The notes below the pieces were generated by a model. The model was not told the origin of the DNA. It worked only from the letters and a program-made list of their open reading frames with translations, and searched no databases. 64,000 nucleotides of DNA from Rhodanobacter fulvus Jip2 (GTDB lineage Bacteria > Pseudomonadota > Gammaproteobacteria > Xanthomonadales > Rhodanobacteraceae). Position numbers and translations under genes: made by a program. The DNA lies in assembly GCF_000264315.1 (NCBI RefSeq), contig NZ_AJXU01000065.1, positions 83,151 to 147,150 of the forward strand, given 5' to 3'. Shown piece by piece: positions 10,742 to 21,600 of the stretch (position 1 is the first letter of the stretch; each line of letters begins with the position of its first letter).

Positions 10742-10819
10742 TTTGAGGGCCGGCTGCGGCGTTCGATTTATGTGCCACGAAACCACCGCCAACATCATCG
10801 CGGCCTTGGAGAACCACCC

Positions 10820-12163
10820 ATGAACAGCCCCACCACCGACACCATCGCCGCCGTCGCCAGCGCACCGGGCATGGCAGGCGTGGGCGTGGTGCGGGTCTCC
10901 GGGCCGGCGGTTCCCGCCATCGCCGCGACCCTCCTCGGCCGCGCCCCCACGTCGCGCCACGCCCACTTCGCCGTCTTCCGCAACGGCAACGGTGAGCTGA
11001 TCGACCGCGGCCTGCTGCTGCATTTCCCCGCGCCCGCCTCGTACACCGGCGAACACGTGCTGGAACTGCAGGGCCACGGCAGCGCCGTGCTGCTGGATCT
11101 TCTGCTGCGCCGCTGCTGCGAACTGGGCGCGCGGCTGGCGCGCCCCGGTGAATTCACCGAGCGCGCCTTCCTCAACGGCAAGCTCGACCTGGCCCAGGCC
11201 GAAGCCGTGGCCGACCTGATCGCGGCCCGCTCGCAAGCCGGCGCGCGCGCCGCGCTGCAGTCGATGGAAGGCGTGTTCTCGCGCAAGGTCGACGCGTTGC
11301 TGCAATCGCTGATCGCCCTGCGCGTGCACATCGAGGCGGCGATCGATTTCCCCGAGGAAGAGATCGACTTCCTCGCCGACCCCGCCATCACCGCACGGCT
11401 CGACAGCCTGCGCCACGAGCTGGCCGAGCTGCTGCGCGAAGCGCAGCGCGGCGTGCGCTTGAACGACGGCCTCAAGGTGGCCATCGTGGGCCGCCCCAAC
11501 GCCGGCAAATCCAGCCTGCTCAACGCGCTGGCCGGCAGCGACCGCGCCATCGTCACCCCCGTCGCCGGCACCACCCGCGACGTGCTGCGCGAACACCTCG
11601 ACCTCGACGGCATCGCGCTGGAACTGGCCGACACTGCCGGCCTGCGCGACACCGACGACGAAGTCGAGCGCGAAGGCGTGCGCCGCGCCCACGGCGAACT
11701 GCAGCGCGCCGACGTGGCTCTGTTGGTCACCGACGCCGAACACGCCGATGCCGACCAGCGGTTTTTCGCCAACCTGCCCGCCGGCGTCGAGCGAGTGGTG
11801 ATGATCAACAAGATCGATCTGGATCAGGCGCCAGCCCGCAGCGGCCAGCGCAACGGCACCCGCTGGCTATGGGCCTCGGCCAAGACCGGCGCCGGCCTCG
11901 ACGCCCTGCGCAAGGCCCTGCGCCTGCTGGCCGGCGCCGGTGGCGAAGGCAGCTTCAGCGCCCGCCGCCGCCACGTCCTCGCCCTCGAAACCGTGCGCGA
12001 CCACCTCACCCGCACCGCCACCGTGCTGGCCACCACCCGCGCCGGCGAACTCGCCGCCGAGGAACTGCGCCAGGCCCAGCAGGCCCTGGGCGAAATCACC
12101 GGCAGCTACAGCAGCGACGATCTGCTGGGGGCGATTTTTTCAAGCTTCTGCATTGGCAAATAG
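10820..12163 (+). CDS. mnmE: tRNA modification GTPase MnmE
   Basis: With MnmG, MnmE installs the carboxymethylaminomethyl group on U34 of certain tRNAs. The 447-residue protein has the N-terminal tetrahydrofolate-binding domain, a helical domain and an inserted G domain with GRPNAGKS at 224-231 and DTAG around residue 270. It ends with the invariant CIGK. The ATG at 10820 is preceded by GGAG at 10808-10811; an in-frame start 48 bases upstream lacks support. It is the last core gene of the origin block; the restriction operon starts 104 bases downstream. Confidence 0.97.
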   Translation: MNSPTTDTIAAVASAPGMAGVGVVRVSGPAVPAIAATLLGRAPTSRHAHFAVFRNGNGELIDRGLLLHFPAPASYTGEHVLELQGHGSAVLLDLLLRRCCELGARLARPGEFTERAFLNGKLDLAQAEAVADLIAARSQAGARAALQSMEGVFSRKVDALLQSLIALRVHIEAAIDFPEEEIDFLADPAITARLDSLRHELAELLREAQRGVRLNDGLKVAIVGRPNAGKSSLLNALAGSDRAIVTPVAGTTRDVLREHLDLDGIALELADTAGLRDTDDEVEREGVRRAHGELQRADVALLVTDAEHADADQRFFANLPAGVERVVMINKIDLDQAPARSGQRNGTRWLWASAKTGAGLDALRKALRLLAGAGGEGSFSARRRHVLALETVRDHLTRTATVLATTRAGELAAEELRQAQQALGEITGSYSSDDLLGAIFSSFCIGK

Positions 12164-12267
12164 CCGGGTTACATCGAGAATTTCCGAAGAGCGCCGGCTG
12201 GTCAGGCTGCAGCGGCCTTTCCGCTATTCTTGCGACTGGATGGCAGGTAAGCGCGGGGGGGGAAAGG

Positions 12268-14703
12268 GTGACTTACAACGAAGAAGAAACCCGCTTCCAT
12301 CTCATCGATCCGGTGCTGCGCCGCAAGGGCTACGACGACCCGCAGCGCATCAAGCTGGAAACCCCCGCACCGGTGGAGCCGACCGGTCCGAAGGGCCGCC
12401 GCCGCAAGGGCGCGGGCCGCACCGACTATCTGCTCTGCGTGCAGGTGGGCAACATGCCCAAGCCCCTGCCCGTGGCCGTGCTGGAAGCCAAGAAGCAAAG
12501 CGAGGATCCGCTCAAGGGCATGCAGCAGGCCAAGAGCTATGCCGACTGCGCGCGTTTCGACGTGCAATACGTGTTCTCCAGCAATGGTCACCTCTACGGC
12601 GACTACGACAAACCCAGTGGCCTCCAGACCGGCCCGCATCCGTTGGACGACTTTCCGCCGCATGCCGACCTGTGCACCCGTTACGCCCGCGACAAGGGCA
12701 TCGACCTGAGCCGTCCCGAAGCCGCCGTACTGTTCCAGGCCGACAGCCCGGCGTGGAACCAGAGCCGCTACTACCAGGACGCCGCCATCCGCGCCGCGTT
12801 CGAGAAAATCCTGCGGGAACACCAGGCGGGCCGCGCCCCGCGCGTGCTGCTTACGCTCGCCACCGGCGCCGGCAAGACCATCATCGCCACCAACCTGCTG
12901 TGGCGCATGGCGCAGGCCGGGTTGCTACCCAAGCCTGCGCTGTTCCTGTGCGACCGCGACGAACTGCGCGAACAGGCCTACACCAAGCTCAAGGCAGCCT
13001 TTGGTGGCAACGTGCGCATCGTGCAGACCGTACGCGGGCAGAACGCCGCCGCCAACGCACGCATCCACATCGCCACCTACCAGACGCTGGGCATCGACGG
13101 CGAGGAAGACGACAGCGATGACAACGGCAGCTTCCTCACCGAGCACTACGGCGAGAACGCCTTCAGCATCATCATCATCGACGAATGCCATCGCTCGGCC
13201 TGGGGCCGGTGGTCGCAGGTGCTTACGCGCAACCCCGACGCCATCCACCTCGGCCTCACCGCCACACCGCGCAAGCTGAAGGAAAGCCGGCACGCCAGCG
13301 CCGAGGAGCAGGCCGACCACGAAATCACCGCGCACAACATCCGCTACTTCGGCGAGCCGGTGTACGAATACAGCCTGGCGCAGGCGCAGGAAGACGGCTA
13401 CCTGGCCGCCTGCGAAATCATCAAGCGCAAGGCCGACATCGATGCGCGCGTGTTCACCCGTGACGACATCCTCAAAGCCGGCGTGCGCGACATCAAGACC
13501 GGCAAGCCGCTCACCGAAGAAGACCTGACCAAGAACGAATACACCGGCAAGGACTTCGACGACGAATTGTTCGTCGACCTGCGCACGCCGGCCATGTGCA
13601 AGGACCTGTTCGAGCTGCTGTGCGAAAACGGGGGCCCGGAGCAGAAGGTCATCATCTTCTGCACCCGCGACCTGCACGCCGATCGCGTGGCGATGCAGAT
13701 GAACAACCTTTACGCCGCGTGGTGCAAGCAGCACGACCAGCCGCGCAAGGACGACTACGCCTTCAAGTGCACCGCCGCCGCCGGCGCGGACAAGATCGAC
13801 ATCATGCGCGGTTCCGGCGAGCGCGCCTTCATCGCCTGCACCGTGGATCTGCTCGAAGCGGGCGTGGACATCGAGCGCCTCAACGCGGTGGTGTTCTTCC
13901 GCTACCTGCAGTCGTCGATCAAGTTCTACCAGATGGTCGGGCGCGGCACGCGCATCGACGAGCCCACCCGGAAATACAAGTTCTGGCTGTACGACTACAC
14001 CGGCGTCACCGACCTGTTCGGCACCGAGTTCATCACCGCGCCGCCGCGTTCCGGTGGCAGCGGCGGAAGCGGCGGAAGCGGCGGCGAGGATGGTGGCGAC
14101 GGCGAAGGTGGCGAGTATCCTTCCACGCCGGTGCCGGTGATGCGCTTGGGCGACAGCGAACACGTGGTGGTCACCGCGCAGGGCCGCTGCATCCTCGCCA
14201 ACCGCAACGGCAAGGCCACGCCGATCCCGGTCGACGAATACCGCCGCGAGGTGATCGCCCGCGTACTCGCCGAGGCGCACAACCTCACCGACTTCCGCAC
14301 GCTGTGGATCGAGGCACGCCAGCGACGCCAGCTGATCGACCATTTGCTGCGCGACAACTTCAGCCCGGAAGTCATTCGCGACGTGGAAAAAATGGGCGAC
14401 TTCGACCTGTTCGACTTCTTCGGCAAATACGGCTACCACGCCCGCGCGCTGAAGCGGCCCGAGCGCGGTGCCGAATACGTGAACGCCAACGCCGCATGGT
14501 TCGCGGGCATGGCCGACAAGCCCGCCATCGTGCTCAAGGGGCTGGCAGCGCAGTTCGCGCAAGGTGGCACCGAGGCGCTGGAATCCGAAAGCCTGTTCGA
14601 CGTGCCGGAGATCGCGCAGGCCGGTGGCATCAAGGCGCTGCGGGTGTTGGGCAAGCCGGTGGAAGTGATGAAGGAAGCAAAGATGAGGTTGTTTGGGGTA
14701 TGA
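12268..14703 (+). CDS. hsdR: type I restriction enzyme R subunit (EcoEI-like)
   Basis: HsdR is the motor-nuclease subunit that translocates and cuts unmethylated DNA. The 811-residue protein has a PD-(D/E)XK nuclease site (D53, E73-A-K75), Walker A ATGAGKT at 198-204, a DECH box at 305-308 and superfamily 2 helicase motif VI (QMVGRGTRIDEP) near residue 556. A striking Gly/Ser repeat linker lies at about 595-620, before the EcoEI-type C-terminal domain. Length agrees with EcoEI HsdR. The start is a GTG behind a G-rich ribosome binding site. It is first in a four-gene operon, overlapping hsdS by four bases. Confidence 0.92.
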   Translation: MTYNEEETRFHLIDPVLRRKGYDDPQRIKLETPAPVEPTGPKGRRRKGAGRTDYLLCVQVGNMPKPLPVAVLEAKKQSEDPLKGMQQAKSYADCARFDVQYVFSSNGHLYGDYDKPSGLQTGPHPLDDFPPHADLCTRYARDKGIDLSRPEAAVLFQADSPAWNQSRYYQDAAIRAAFEKILREHQAGRAPRVLLTLATGAGKTIIATNLLWRMAQAGLLPKPALFLCDRDELREQAYTKLKAAFGGNVRIVQTVRGQNAAANARIHIATYQTLGIDGEEDDSDDNGSFLTEHYGENAFSIIIIDECHRSAWGRWSQVLTRNPDAIHLGLTATPRKLKESRHASAEEQADHEITAHNIRYFGEPVYEYSLAQAQEDGYLAACEIIKRKADIDARVFTRDDILKAGVRDIKTGKPLTEEDLTKNEYTGKDFDDELFVDLRTPAMCKDLFELLCENGGPEQKVIIFCTRDLHADRVAMQMNNLYAAWCKQHDQPRKDDYAFKCTAAAGADKIDIMRGSGERAFIACTVDLLEAGVDIERLNAVVFFRYLQSSIKFYQMVGRGTRIDEPTRKYKFWLYDYTGVTDLFGTEFITAPPRSGGSGGSGGSGGEDGGDGEGGEYPSTPVPVMRLGDSEHVVVTAQGRCILANRNGKATPIPVDEYRREVIARVLAEAHNLTDFRTLWIEARQRRQLIDHLLRDNFSPEVIRDVEKMGDFDLFDFFGKYGYHARALKRPERGAEYVNANAAWFAGMADKPAIVLKGLAAQFAQGGTEALESESLFDVPEIAQAGGIKALRVLGKPVEVMKEAKMRLFGV

Positions 14704-15833
14704 GGCTGGTCAACGTTGGTGATATTTGTTGCTTTGAATACGGGAAGAGCCTGTCGGAACGGATCAGAAAGCCCGGCGATTTCGTTGTTTTTGGATCAAA
14801 TGGTCCGGTAGGTAATCATTCCGAGGGCTTCACTGACGGGAAGACAATCATCATTGGTCGGAAAGGGTCTATAGGTGCGATTCATGTCTCCCCTTATTCA
14901 TGCTGGCCGATAGATACAACTTATTTCATCGATAACACTTGTACGGACTGCGATCTTGAGTGGCTTGCCTTTCAACTTCGGCATCTCCGACTTGAAGAGC
15001 TGAACAAGGCAAGTGGCGTGCCGGGCTTGAACAGAGAAGATGCCTACAAGCAGTCAATCTGGTTGCCAGAAACAAAAGCAAAGCAACGCCAGATCTCTTC
15101 CTTTATGAAGGCCCAACTGGAGGAAGTGGACACCGCGCGGCAGGCGGCTCAGACACAGGTGCGGGATGTTGTGCTGCTGCGCAGCCGTTTGTTGCAGCAG
15201 ACCTTCGCGGCGTTGCGTGATGCGCCGCGCAAGGTGCTGGGCGAGTGGGCCAGAACGACCAGCGGCTCCACGCCGCCGCGTGGCGACAAACGTTACTGGT
15301 CGCCGGCCGAAATCCCATGGGTGAAAACCGGCGAAGTGGCCTTCGCACCCATCACGCAAACGGAAGAGGCCATCTCGCGGCAGGCGCTGGCCGACTGTTC
15401 GCTGACGTTGTTGCCACCGCAAACCGTACTCATCGCCATGTACGGCCAAGGCAAGACACGCGGGCAATCCGCCATGCTCCAAATCGAAGCAACCACCAAC
15501 CAGGCGTGCTTCGCCATCCTGCCGAACGACACGTGGGACGTGGACTTCCTGCATCACTGGTTGATGGCCTCGTATGAGGATTTGCGCGGCTTGTCCGATG
15601 GCCGTGGCGGCAATCAGGCCAACTTGAACGGCGCGCTGTTGAACGCACTGGAGATCCCGGCGCCAGACATCGTCGGCCAGCGCCGCACCGTCGCCGTCCT
15701 CAAAACCCAACTCGCCGAAGCCGCCGCCATCCACCAAGCCGCCACCACCCAACTGGCCGAGATCGAACGCCTGCCGCAACGCCTGCTGGCGCAGGCTTTC
15801 AATCCATCCACCACACAAGGAGACGTGACATGA
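14700..15833 (+). CDS. hsdS: type I restriction-modification specificity subunit
   Basis: HsdS reads the bipartite recognition sequence for both methylation and cleavage. The 377-residue protein has two target recognition domains (about 1-120 and 180-320). Each is followed by a helical conserved spacer: the first around KQRQISSFMKAQLEEVDTAR, the second around RRTVAVLKTQLAEAAAIHQA. The first domain is visibly AT-richer than the rest of the gene and its neighbours, suggesting it was acquired separately. The ATG overlaps the hsdR stop (ATGA), and its own stop overlaps the dinD start in the same way. Confidence 0.9.
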   Translation: MRLVNVGDICCFEYGKSLSERIRKPGDFVVFGSNGPVGNHSEGFTDGKTIIIGRKGSIGAIHVSPYSCWPIDTTYFIDNTCTDCDLEWLAFQLRHLRLEELNKASGVPGLNREDAYKQSIWLPETKAKQRQISSFMKAQLEEVDTARQAAQTQVRDVVLLRSRLLQQTFAALRDAPRKVLGEWARTTSGSTPPRGDKRYWSPAEIPWVKTGEVAFAPITQTEEAISRQALADCSLTLLPPQTVLIAMYGQGKTRGQSAMLQIEATTNQACFAILPNDTWDVDFLHHWLMASYEDLRGLSDGRGGNQANLNGALLNALEIPAPDIVGQRRTVAVLKTQLAEAAAIHQAATTQLAEIERLPQRLLAQAFNPSTTQGDVT

Positions 15834-16684
15834 CCGGCAAGAAGCTCAGCGCGCAACACCAATCCGCCTTTGAAGCGATTCGCCAGTGCGAAGAGAACGG
15901 CAGCGAATGGTGGTCGGCACGCGATCTGGCGCCCTTGCTGGACTACGTGCAGTGGCGAAACTTCGTGCAGGTGGTGGAGAAGGCCAAACTGGCCTGCCAG
16001 AAGGCGGGCAAGCACGTCGCAGACCATTTTGCTGACGTCAGCAAAATGGTCGATATCGGCTCCGGTGCCCAGCGTGAAGTGGAGGATGTACGCCTGTCGC
16101 GCTACGCCTGCTACCTGATCGTGCAGAACGGCGACCCGTCCAAGCCGGTGATCGCCAACGGCCAGACCTATTTCGCCCTGCAGACGCGGCGCCAGGAGCT
16201 GGCCGACGCGGCGCAACTCGCCCGGCTTTCCGAGGACGACAAGCGCCTCGCCGTGCGCAATGAGCTGGCCACTCACAACAAGCACCTGGCCGCGGCGGCA
16301 AAAGATGCCGGCGTGGCAACGCCACTGGACTACGCGGTGTTCCAGGACCACGGCTACAAAGGCCTGTACGGCGGGCTGGGCGCCAAGGACATCCACGCCC
16401 GCAAAGGACTGAAGAAAAGCCAGAAGATCCTCGACCACATGGGCAGCACGGAGCTGGCGGCCAACCTGTTCCGCGCCACGCAGGCCGAGGACAAGCTGCG
16501 CCGCGACGGCGTACGTGGCAAGGCACAGGCCAACCGCACCCATCACGATGTGGGCCGCAAGGTGCGCCAGACCATCGACGAACTGGGCGGCACCATGCCG
16601 GAAAACCTGCCGGCGCCGGAACAGAGTATCCAGCGGCTCGAATCGGCGAAGAAGAAGCAACTCACGAAGAAGACCGACAAGTAA
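15830..16684 (+). CDS. dinD: DNA damage-inducible protein D homologue
   Basis: The 284-residue protein matches the DinD family along its length: WWSARDLAPLLDYVQWRNF near residue 27, VEKAKLACQKAG, DHFADVSKMV, GSGAQREVEDVRLSRYACYL and KGLYGGLGAKDI. E. coli DinD is SOS-induced and inhibits RecA strand exchange in vitro; what the homologue does inside restriction loci is not established. Here it is wedged between hsdS and hsdM with a four-base overlap upstream and a one-base overlap downstream, so it is translated with the restriction subunits. A BRO-like N-terminal domain is likely. Confidence 0.9.
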   Translation: MTGKKLSAQHQSAFEAIRQCEENGSEWWSARDLAPLLDYVQWRNFVQVVEKAKLACQKAGKHVADHFADVSKMVDIGSGAQREVEDVRLSRYACYLIVQNGDPSKPVIANGQTYFALQTRRQELADAAQLARLSEDDKRLAVRNELATHNKHLAAAAKDAGVATPLDYAVFQDHGYKGLYGGLGAKDIHARKGLKKSQKILDHMGSTELAANLFRATQAEDKLRRDGVRGKAQANRTHHDVGRKVRQTIDELGGTMPENLPAPEQSIQRLESAKKKQLTKKTDK

Positions 16685-18606
16685 TGCCACGTCCCCGAAA
16701 AAGTACCGTCGAAAAAGCGCCCAAGGCCATCGCCAGCACGCAATCGCTTTCCAGTTTCGTCAAGAGCGCGTGCGACATCATGCGTCGCTCCAATTGCGCC
16801 AGCGCGCTGCAGTACGTGCCGGAGCTGACCTGGATCCTGTTCCTGCGCATCCTCGACGCGCAGGAAACGCGCGAGGCCGAGCAGGCCGAGGCGCTGGGTG
16901 CGGCGTTCTCGCCCGCGCTGCGTGCGCCCTACCGCTGGCAGGACTGGGCGGCGCCGTGGAGTGACCGGCCCGATCATCCGAAAACCCCGGAAGGCAAGCC
17001 GCAGGGCTGGAAGCGGCAAGAGCTGTTCGCCGCCGGTGACGGCCGGCTGTTCGACTTCATCAACAAGGATCTGTTGCCGCATCTGCACGCGCTGGACATG
17101 GACCTGCGCACCGGCCTGCCCAATCCGGCCGCGTCGCCCAAGCAGCGCATCATCGGCCGCATCATGACCGCGGTGGAACGGGTGCGCGTGGATGCGGAGA
17201 CGAACCTGCGCGACATCCTCGATCGCCTGCACGAGATCAACATCGAGCACATCGACGACACGCACTTCTTCACCCTGTCGCAGGTGTACGAAGACCTGTT
17301 GCTGAAGATGGGCGAGAAGAACTCCGACGGCGGCCAGTTCTTCACCCCGCGCGAGGTGATCCGCGCGATGGTGCATACGGTGAACCCCTCGCTGGGCCAG
17401 ACCGTCTACGACCCGTGCTGCGGCACCGGCGGCTTTCTCGCGGTGGCCTATGAGCACATCGCGCGCAAATTGGGCAAGGCGCCGGCCAGCACCGATCTTG
17501 AAAAGCTCAAGCACGACAGCTTCTTCGGGCGCGAGAAGGAAAACCTGGTGTTCCCTATCGCGCTGGCGAATCTGGTGCTGCACGGCATCGACCAGCCGAA
17601 CCTCTGGCATGGCAACGCGCTGACCGGACGCGCGACGTATGCGGCGCTGTTCGACCATGCGCCCACCCAGTTCGACGTGATCCTCACCAACCCGCCGTTC
17701 GGCGGCAAGGAAGGCAAGGATGCGCAGAAGAACTTCGCCTTCGAAACCGGCGCCACCCAGGTGCTGTTCGTGCAGAAGATCCTGGCCGAGCTGGCACCCG
17801 GCGGCACCTGCGCCATCGTCCTGGACGAAGGGCTGCTGTTCCGCACCAACGAAAGCGCCTTTGTCGAAACCAAGCGCAAACTCACCGACGAATGCGGGTT
17901 GTGGGCCATCGTCAGCCTGCCCGGCGGCGTGTTCTCCACCGCCGGTGCGGGCGTGAAGACCAACCTGCTGTTCTTCACCAAGGGCCGCAAGACCGAAAAC
18001 ATTTGGTACTACGACCTGTCGTGGGTGAAGGTGGGCAAGAAGACACCGTTGACGCTGGCGCACTTCGGTTTCGCGGCGGATGGCTCCGTGCTTGACGAGG
18101 CGGCCCTGCCGGCTGCGCTGGTGGCCGAATGGAAAGCCGACGAGAGCCATGCGGACCCCTTCCCGAGCTATGCGCGCATGCTGCCCCGCCGCGGCAAGCC
18201 GAAGGGCGAAAGCCGCTATTCATGGACCGTGGACTTCGCCGCCCGTCGCGCCGCGGCGCGCGAGGCGATGCAACCGCTGCAGGATCAGGCCCGCCAGGCC
18301 CGTGCCGAGGCGGTCGACCTGAAGGAAAGGCTCAAGGGGCTGAAGAGGGAAAAGAAGCCCGGCACGGAAATCAGCGAGCTAATCGCAGCGTTGCAGCAAC
18401 GGATCGGCGAACGTGAGAAAGCCTCGCGCGAGCTGGAGGGGCAAGCTGCCGCAATCGATGCGGCCACGTTCGACCTGAAAGCGGTCAATCCAAATGCGGC
18501 GGTCATGGCGGACAACCGCACACCCGAACAAATCATCAGCAGCATCGCCACTCAAGGCCAGATAGTGGCCGCCGCGCTAGGCCGGCTGGCAAAGCTGATG
18601 CCATAG
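16684..18606 (+). CDS. hsdM: type I restriction-modification methyltransferase subunit
   Basis: HsdM transfers a methyl group to adenine N6 and, with HsdS, makes the modification enzyme. The 640-residue protein has an N-terminal helical bundle (about 20-200), AdoMet motif I DPCCGTGG at 243-250, catalytic NPPF at 336-339 and a charged coiled coil at about 530-590. It is longer than the classical 500-residue HsdM but typical for systems paired with EcoEI-like HsdR. The start ATG shares one base with the dinD stop (TAATG). It is the last gene of the operon and converges on the RND pump gene with a 48-base gap. Confidence 0.93.
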   Translation: MPRPRKSTVEKAPKAIASTQSLSSFVKSACDIMRRSNCASALQYVPELTWILFLRILDAQETREAEQAEALGAAFSPALRAPYRWQDWAAPWSDRPDHPKTPEGKPQGWKRQELFAAGDGRLFDFINKDLLPHLHALDMDLRTGLPNPAASPKQRIIGRIMTAVERVRVDAETNLRDILDRLHEINIEHIDDTHFFTLSQVYEDLLLKMGEKNSDGGQFFTPREVIRAMVHTVNPSLGQTVYDPCCGTGGFLAVAYEHIARKLGKAPASTDLEKLKHDSFFGREKENLVFPIALANLVLHGIDQPNLWHGNALTGRATYAALFDHAPTQFDVILTNPPFGGKEGKDAQKNFAFETGATQVLFVQKILAELAPGGTCAIVLDEGLLFRTNESAFVETKRKLTDECGLWAIVSLPGGVFSTAGAGVKTNLLFFTKGRKTENIWYYDLSWVKVGKKTPLTLAHFGFAADGSVLDEAALPAALVAEWKADESHADPFPSYARMLPRRGKPKGESRYSWTVDFAARRAAAREAMQPLQDQARQARAEAVDLKERLKGLKREKKPGTEISELIAALQQRIGEREKASRELEGQAAAIDAATFDLKAVNPNAAVMADNRTPEQIISSIATQGQIVAAALGRLAKLMP

Positions 18607-18654
18607 CGAGCAGAACCGCTGCGCCATTGATCGACACCCGATGCAGCGGGCGCT

Positions 18655-21600
18655 TCAGGCCTGCGCTGGCAACCGACGCGCGGCTCGACGTTGCCGCCGC
18701 CGCGCGGCCCAGCTTTTCCGCCGTTCGGCCAGGCACGAGAAGATCACGTACAGCGCGGGTGTGCTCAGCAAGGTGAGGCTTTGCGAGATCAGCAGGCCGC
18801 CGATCAGGGCGATGCCCAGCGGGCGGCGCAGTTCGCTGCCTTCGCCAAGGCCAATGGCGATGGGCAGCGCGGCCAGGATGGCGACCATGGTGGTCATCAT
18901 GATCGGACGGAAGCGCACGATGCAGGCTTCGCGTACCGCTTCCAGCGGGCTCTTGCCGTGCTCGCGTTCGGCGACGAGGGCGAAGTCGATCATCATGATC
19001 GCGTTCTTTTTGACGATGCCGATCAGCAGCACCAGCGCGATCTGCGCCACCACCGACAATTCGGTATCGGTAAGCCACAGCGCCAGCAGCGCGCCCACGC
19101 CGGCGGCGGGCAAGGTGGACAGGATGGTGACCGGGTGCAGCAGGCTTTCGTACAGCATGCCCAGCACGATGTAGACGGTGAGCACGGCGGCCAGCACCAG
19201 CCACAGCATGCCGCTTTGCGATTCCTCGAAGCGGCGGAAATCGCCGCCCACGTTGAGCCGGATGTCGCCGGGCATGCGCATGCCGCTGACCGCGGCCTGC
19301 ACGATCGCCATCGCCTCGCCCATGCTCACGCCGGGGGCCAGGTTGAAGCTCAGATCCATCGTGGTGTACTGGTTTTCGTGGCTGATGGATGAGGGAGACA
19401 GGCCTGGCTCCTGGCGGGCGAAGGCGGTGATGGGAATCATCTTGCCGCTGTTGGAGCGCACGTAGATGCGGTTGAGCGCGTCGGGGGTGGCGGTCTGCTC
19501 GGGCATGGCGTTGACCACTACCTTGAACTGGTTGATGTCCGAGTAGATGGTGGATACCTGGCGCTGGCCGAAAGCGTCGTAAAGCGCGCCATCGATGGCG
19601 CCGATCGACACACCCAGCTGCGCGGCGCGGTCGCGGTCGATCACGATGTTCTGGCGCAGGCCGCCCTCTTCCACGTCGCTGCCGACATCGGCCAGTTTCG
19701 GATTCTTCTTCAGCTCCGCCACCAGTTTCGGCAGCCATTCCTGCAGCTGCGCCAGGTCGTTGCCCTGCAGCCCGATCTGGTACTGCGCGCCCTGGTTGCC
19801 ACCGCCGCCGCCGCCACTGGGCAGGTCCTGCACCGGGCGCAGGCGCAGGTTGAGGTCGGGGTATTTCGCGGCCTTGGCGCTGAGCCGCGCCAGCACGGCG
19901 AAGGTGTCATCCACCCGGCCTTCGGCGCGGGTCTTCAGGTCGATGTTGAACGAGCCGCTGGTGCCTTGCCGGCTGCTGCCCAGGCGCGCGCCGACCGACG
20001 CCACGTCCGGGTCGGCCAGCAGCATCTCGGTGAGCCGCTGCAACCGTTGCCGGCTTTCCTCGAACGACACGGTGGCGCTGGAAGTGGCGCGGCCCCAGAT
20101 CAGGCCGGTGTCCTGCGGCGGAAACAGGCCGGATTTGACCACGCCGAACAGGAAGAACGTGGCCGCGATCAGCAACAGTGGCGTCAGCGAAAGCGCCAGC
20201 GCGTGGCGCAGCGAAAAGCCCAGCGCGCGGGTGTACACGCGCAGCATGCCGGCGTGGAAACGATCCAGCGCCAGGCCAAGCCGCGACGGCTCCTCCGGCT
20301 CGCGATGGCCATTGAGGAAGCGACCGCACAGTGCCGGCGTCAGCGTCAGCGAGATCACCGCCGACACCACGATGGCCGCCACCAGGGTGGCGGCGAATTC
20401 GTGCATGAACATGCCGGTCATGCCGCCGGCAAACAGCAGCGGGATGAACACGGCGACCAGCGAGGCGGTGATCGAGACGATGGTGAAACCGATCTCGCGG
20501 GCGCCGGCCAGGGTGGCCTGCATGCGGGTCATGCCGCTGTCGATGTGGCGGATGATGTTCTCGATCACCACGATCGCGTCGTCCACCACGAAGCCGATGG
20601 CGATCACCAGCGCCAGCAGGGTGAGGTTGTTGAGCGTATAGCCGAACAGGTACATCGCCACGAAGGCGCCGGCCAGCGACAGCGGCACCGCCGCGGCGGC
20701 GATCAGGGTGGGCGCCAGCCGGCGCAGGAACAGCGCCATCGTCAGTATCACCATCGCCAGCGAGATCAGCAGCGTGGCCTGCACCTCGTGCAGCGAGGCG
20801 CGGATGGTGGGCGTGCCGTCGAAGAATGGCGTCAGCCGCGTGCTGGGCTGCAGGTAGGCGCGCAACAGCGGCACCTGTGCCTTCACCAGATCCACCGTGG
20901 CGATGATGTTGGCGTCGGACTTCTTGTAGACGTACATCAGCACGGCGGGTTTGCCGCCGAACGATGCCGCCTGGTAGGCGTCTTCGGCCCCCGCGTATAC
21001 GTTGGCCACGTCGCGCAGGCGCACCGGCGTGCCGTTGTGGCTGGCGATCACCAGCGCAGCGAATTCATCGGCGCTGTGCAGTTGCGTGGTGGCGCTGATC
21101 GCCATGGTGGTCTTGCCGTTGGACAGGAAGCCCTCCGGCGAGGTGACGTTGGCGGCGCTGAGCGCGTTGCGCAGCTGGTTGGGCGAAATGCCCATCGCGT
21201 TCAGGGCGCGCAGGTTCACGTCGACGCGGATCGCGGGCGTGGCCGCACCGGCGATCTCCACTGACGACACCCCGGGCAGTTGGCGCAGCCGCTGCGCCAG
21301 CAAGGTATCGGCCACGTTGTACAGCGCGTCGGCCGACTGCGTGTCCGAGGTCAGCGCGAAGGCGATGATCGGGTCGTCGTTGGGGTCGGCCTTCTGGTAG
21401 CTGGGCGCGCCGTTGAGGCCGGTGGGCAGATCAGGCGCGGCGGCGTTGATCGCCGCCTGCACATCGCGGGCCGCCGCATCCAGGTCGACGCCACCGTCGA
21501 ACATCATGAAGACGAAGGTGCGGCCTTCGGAACTGCGCGAACGCATGGTCTGGATGCCGGGCACCTGCCCGAGGTGACGCTCCAGCGGCGCGGCCACCGT

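Noticed and set aside
8933..11743. A 936-residue open frame on the minus strand opposite yidC and mnmE
   Set aside because: Its translation is low-complexity, His/Gln/Gly-rich sequence produced by reading GC-rich genes backwards, with no domain and full overlap with two certain genes.
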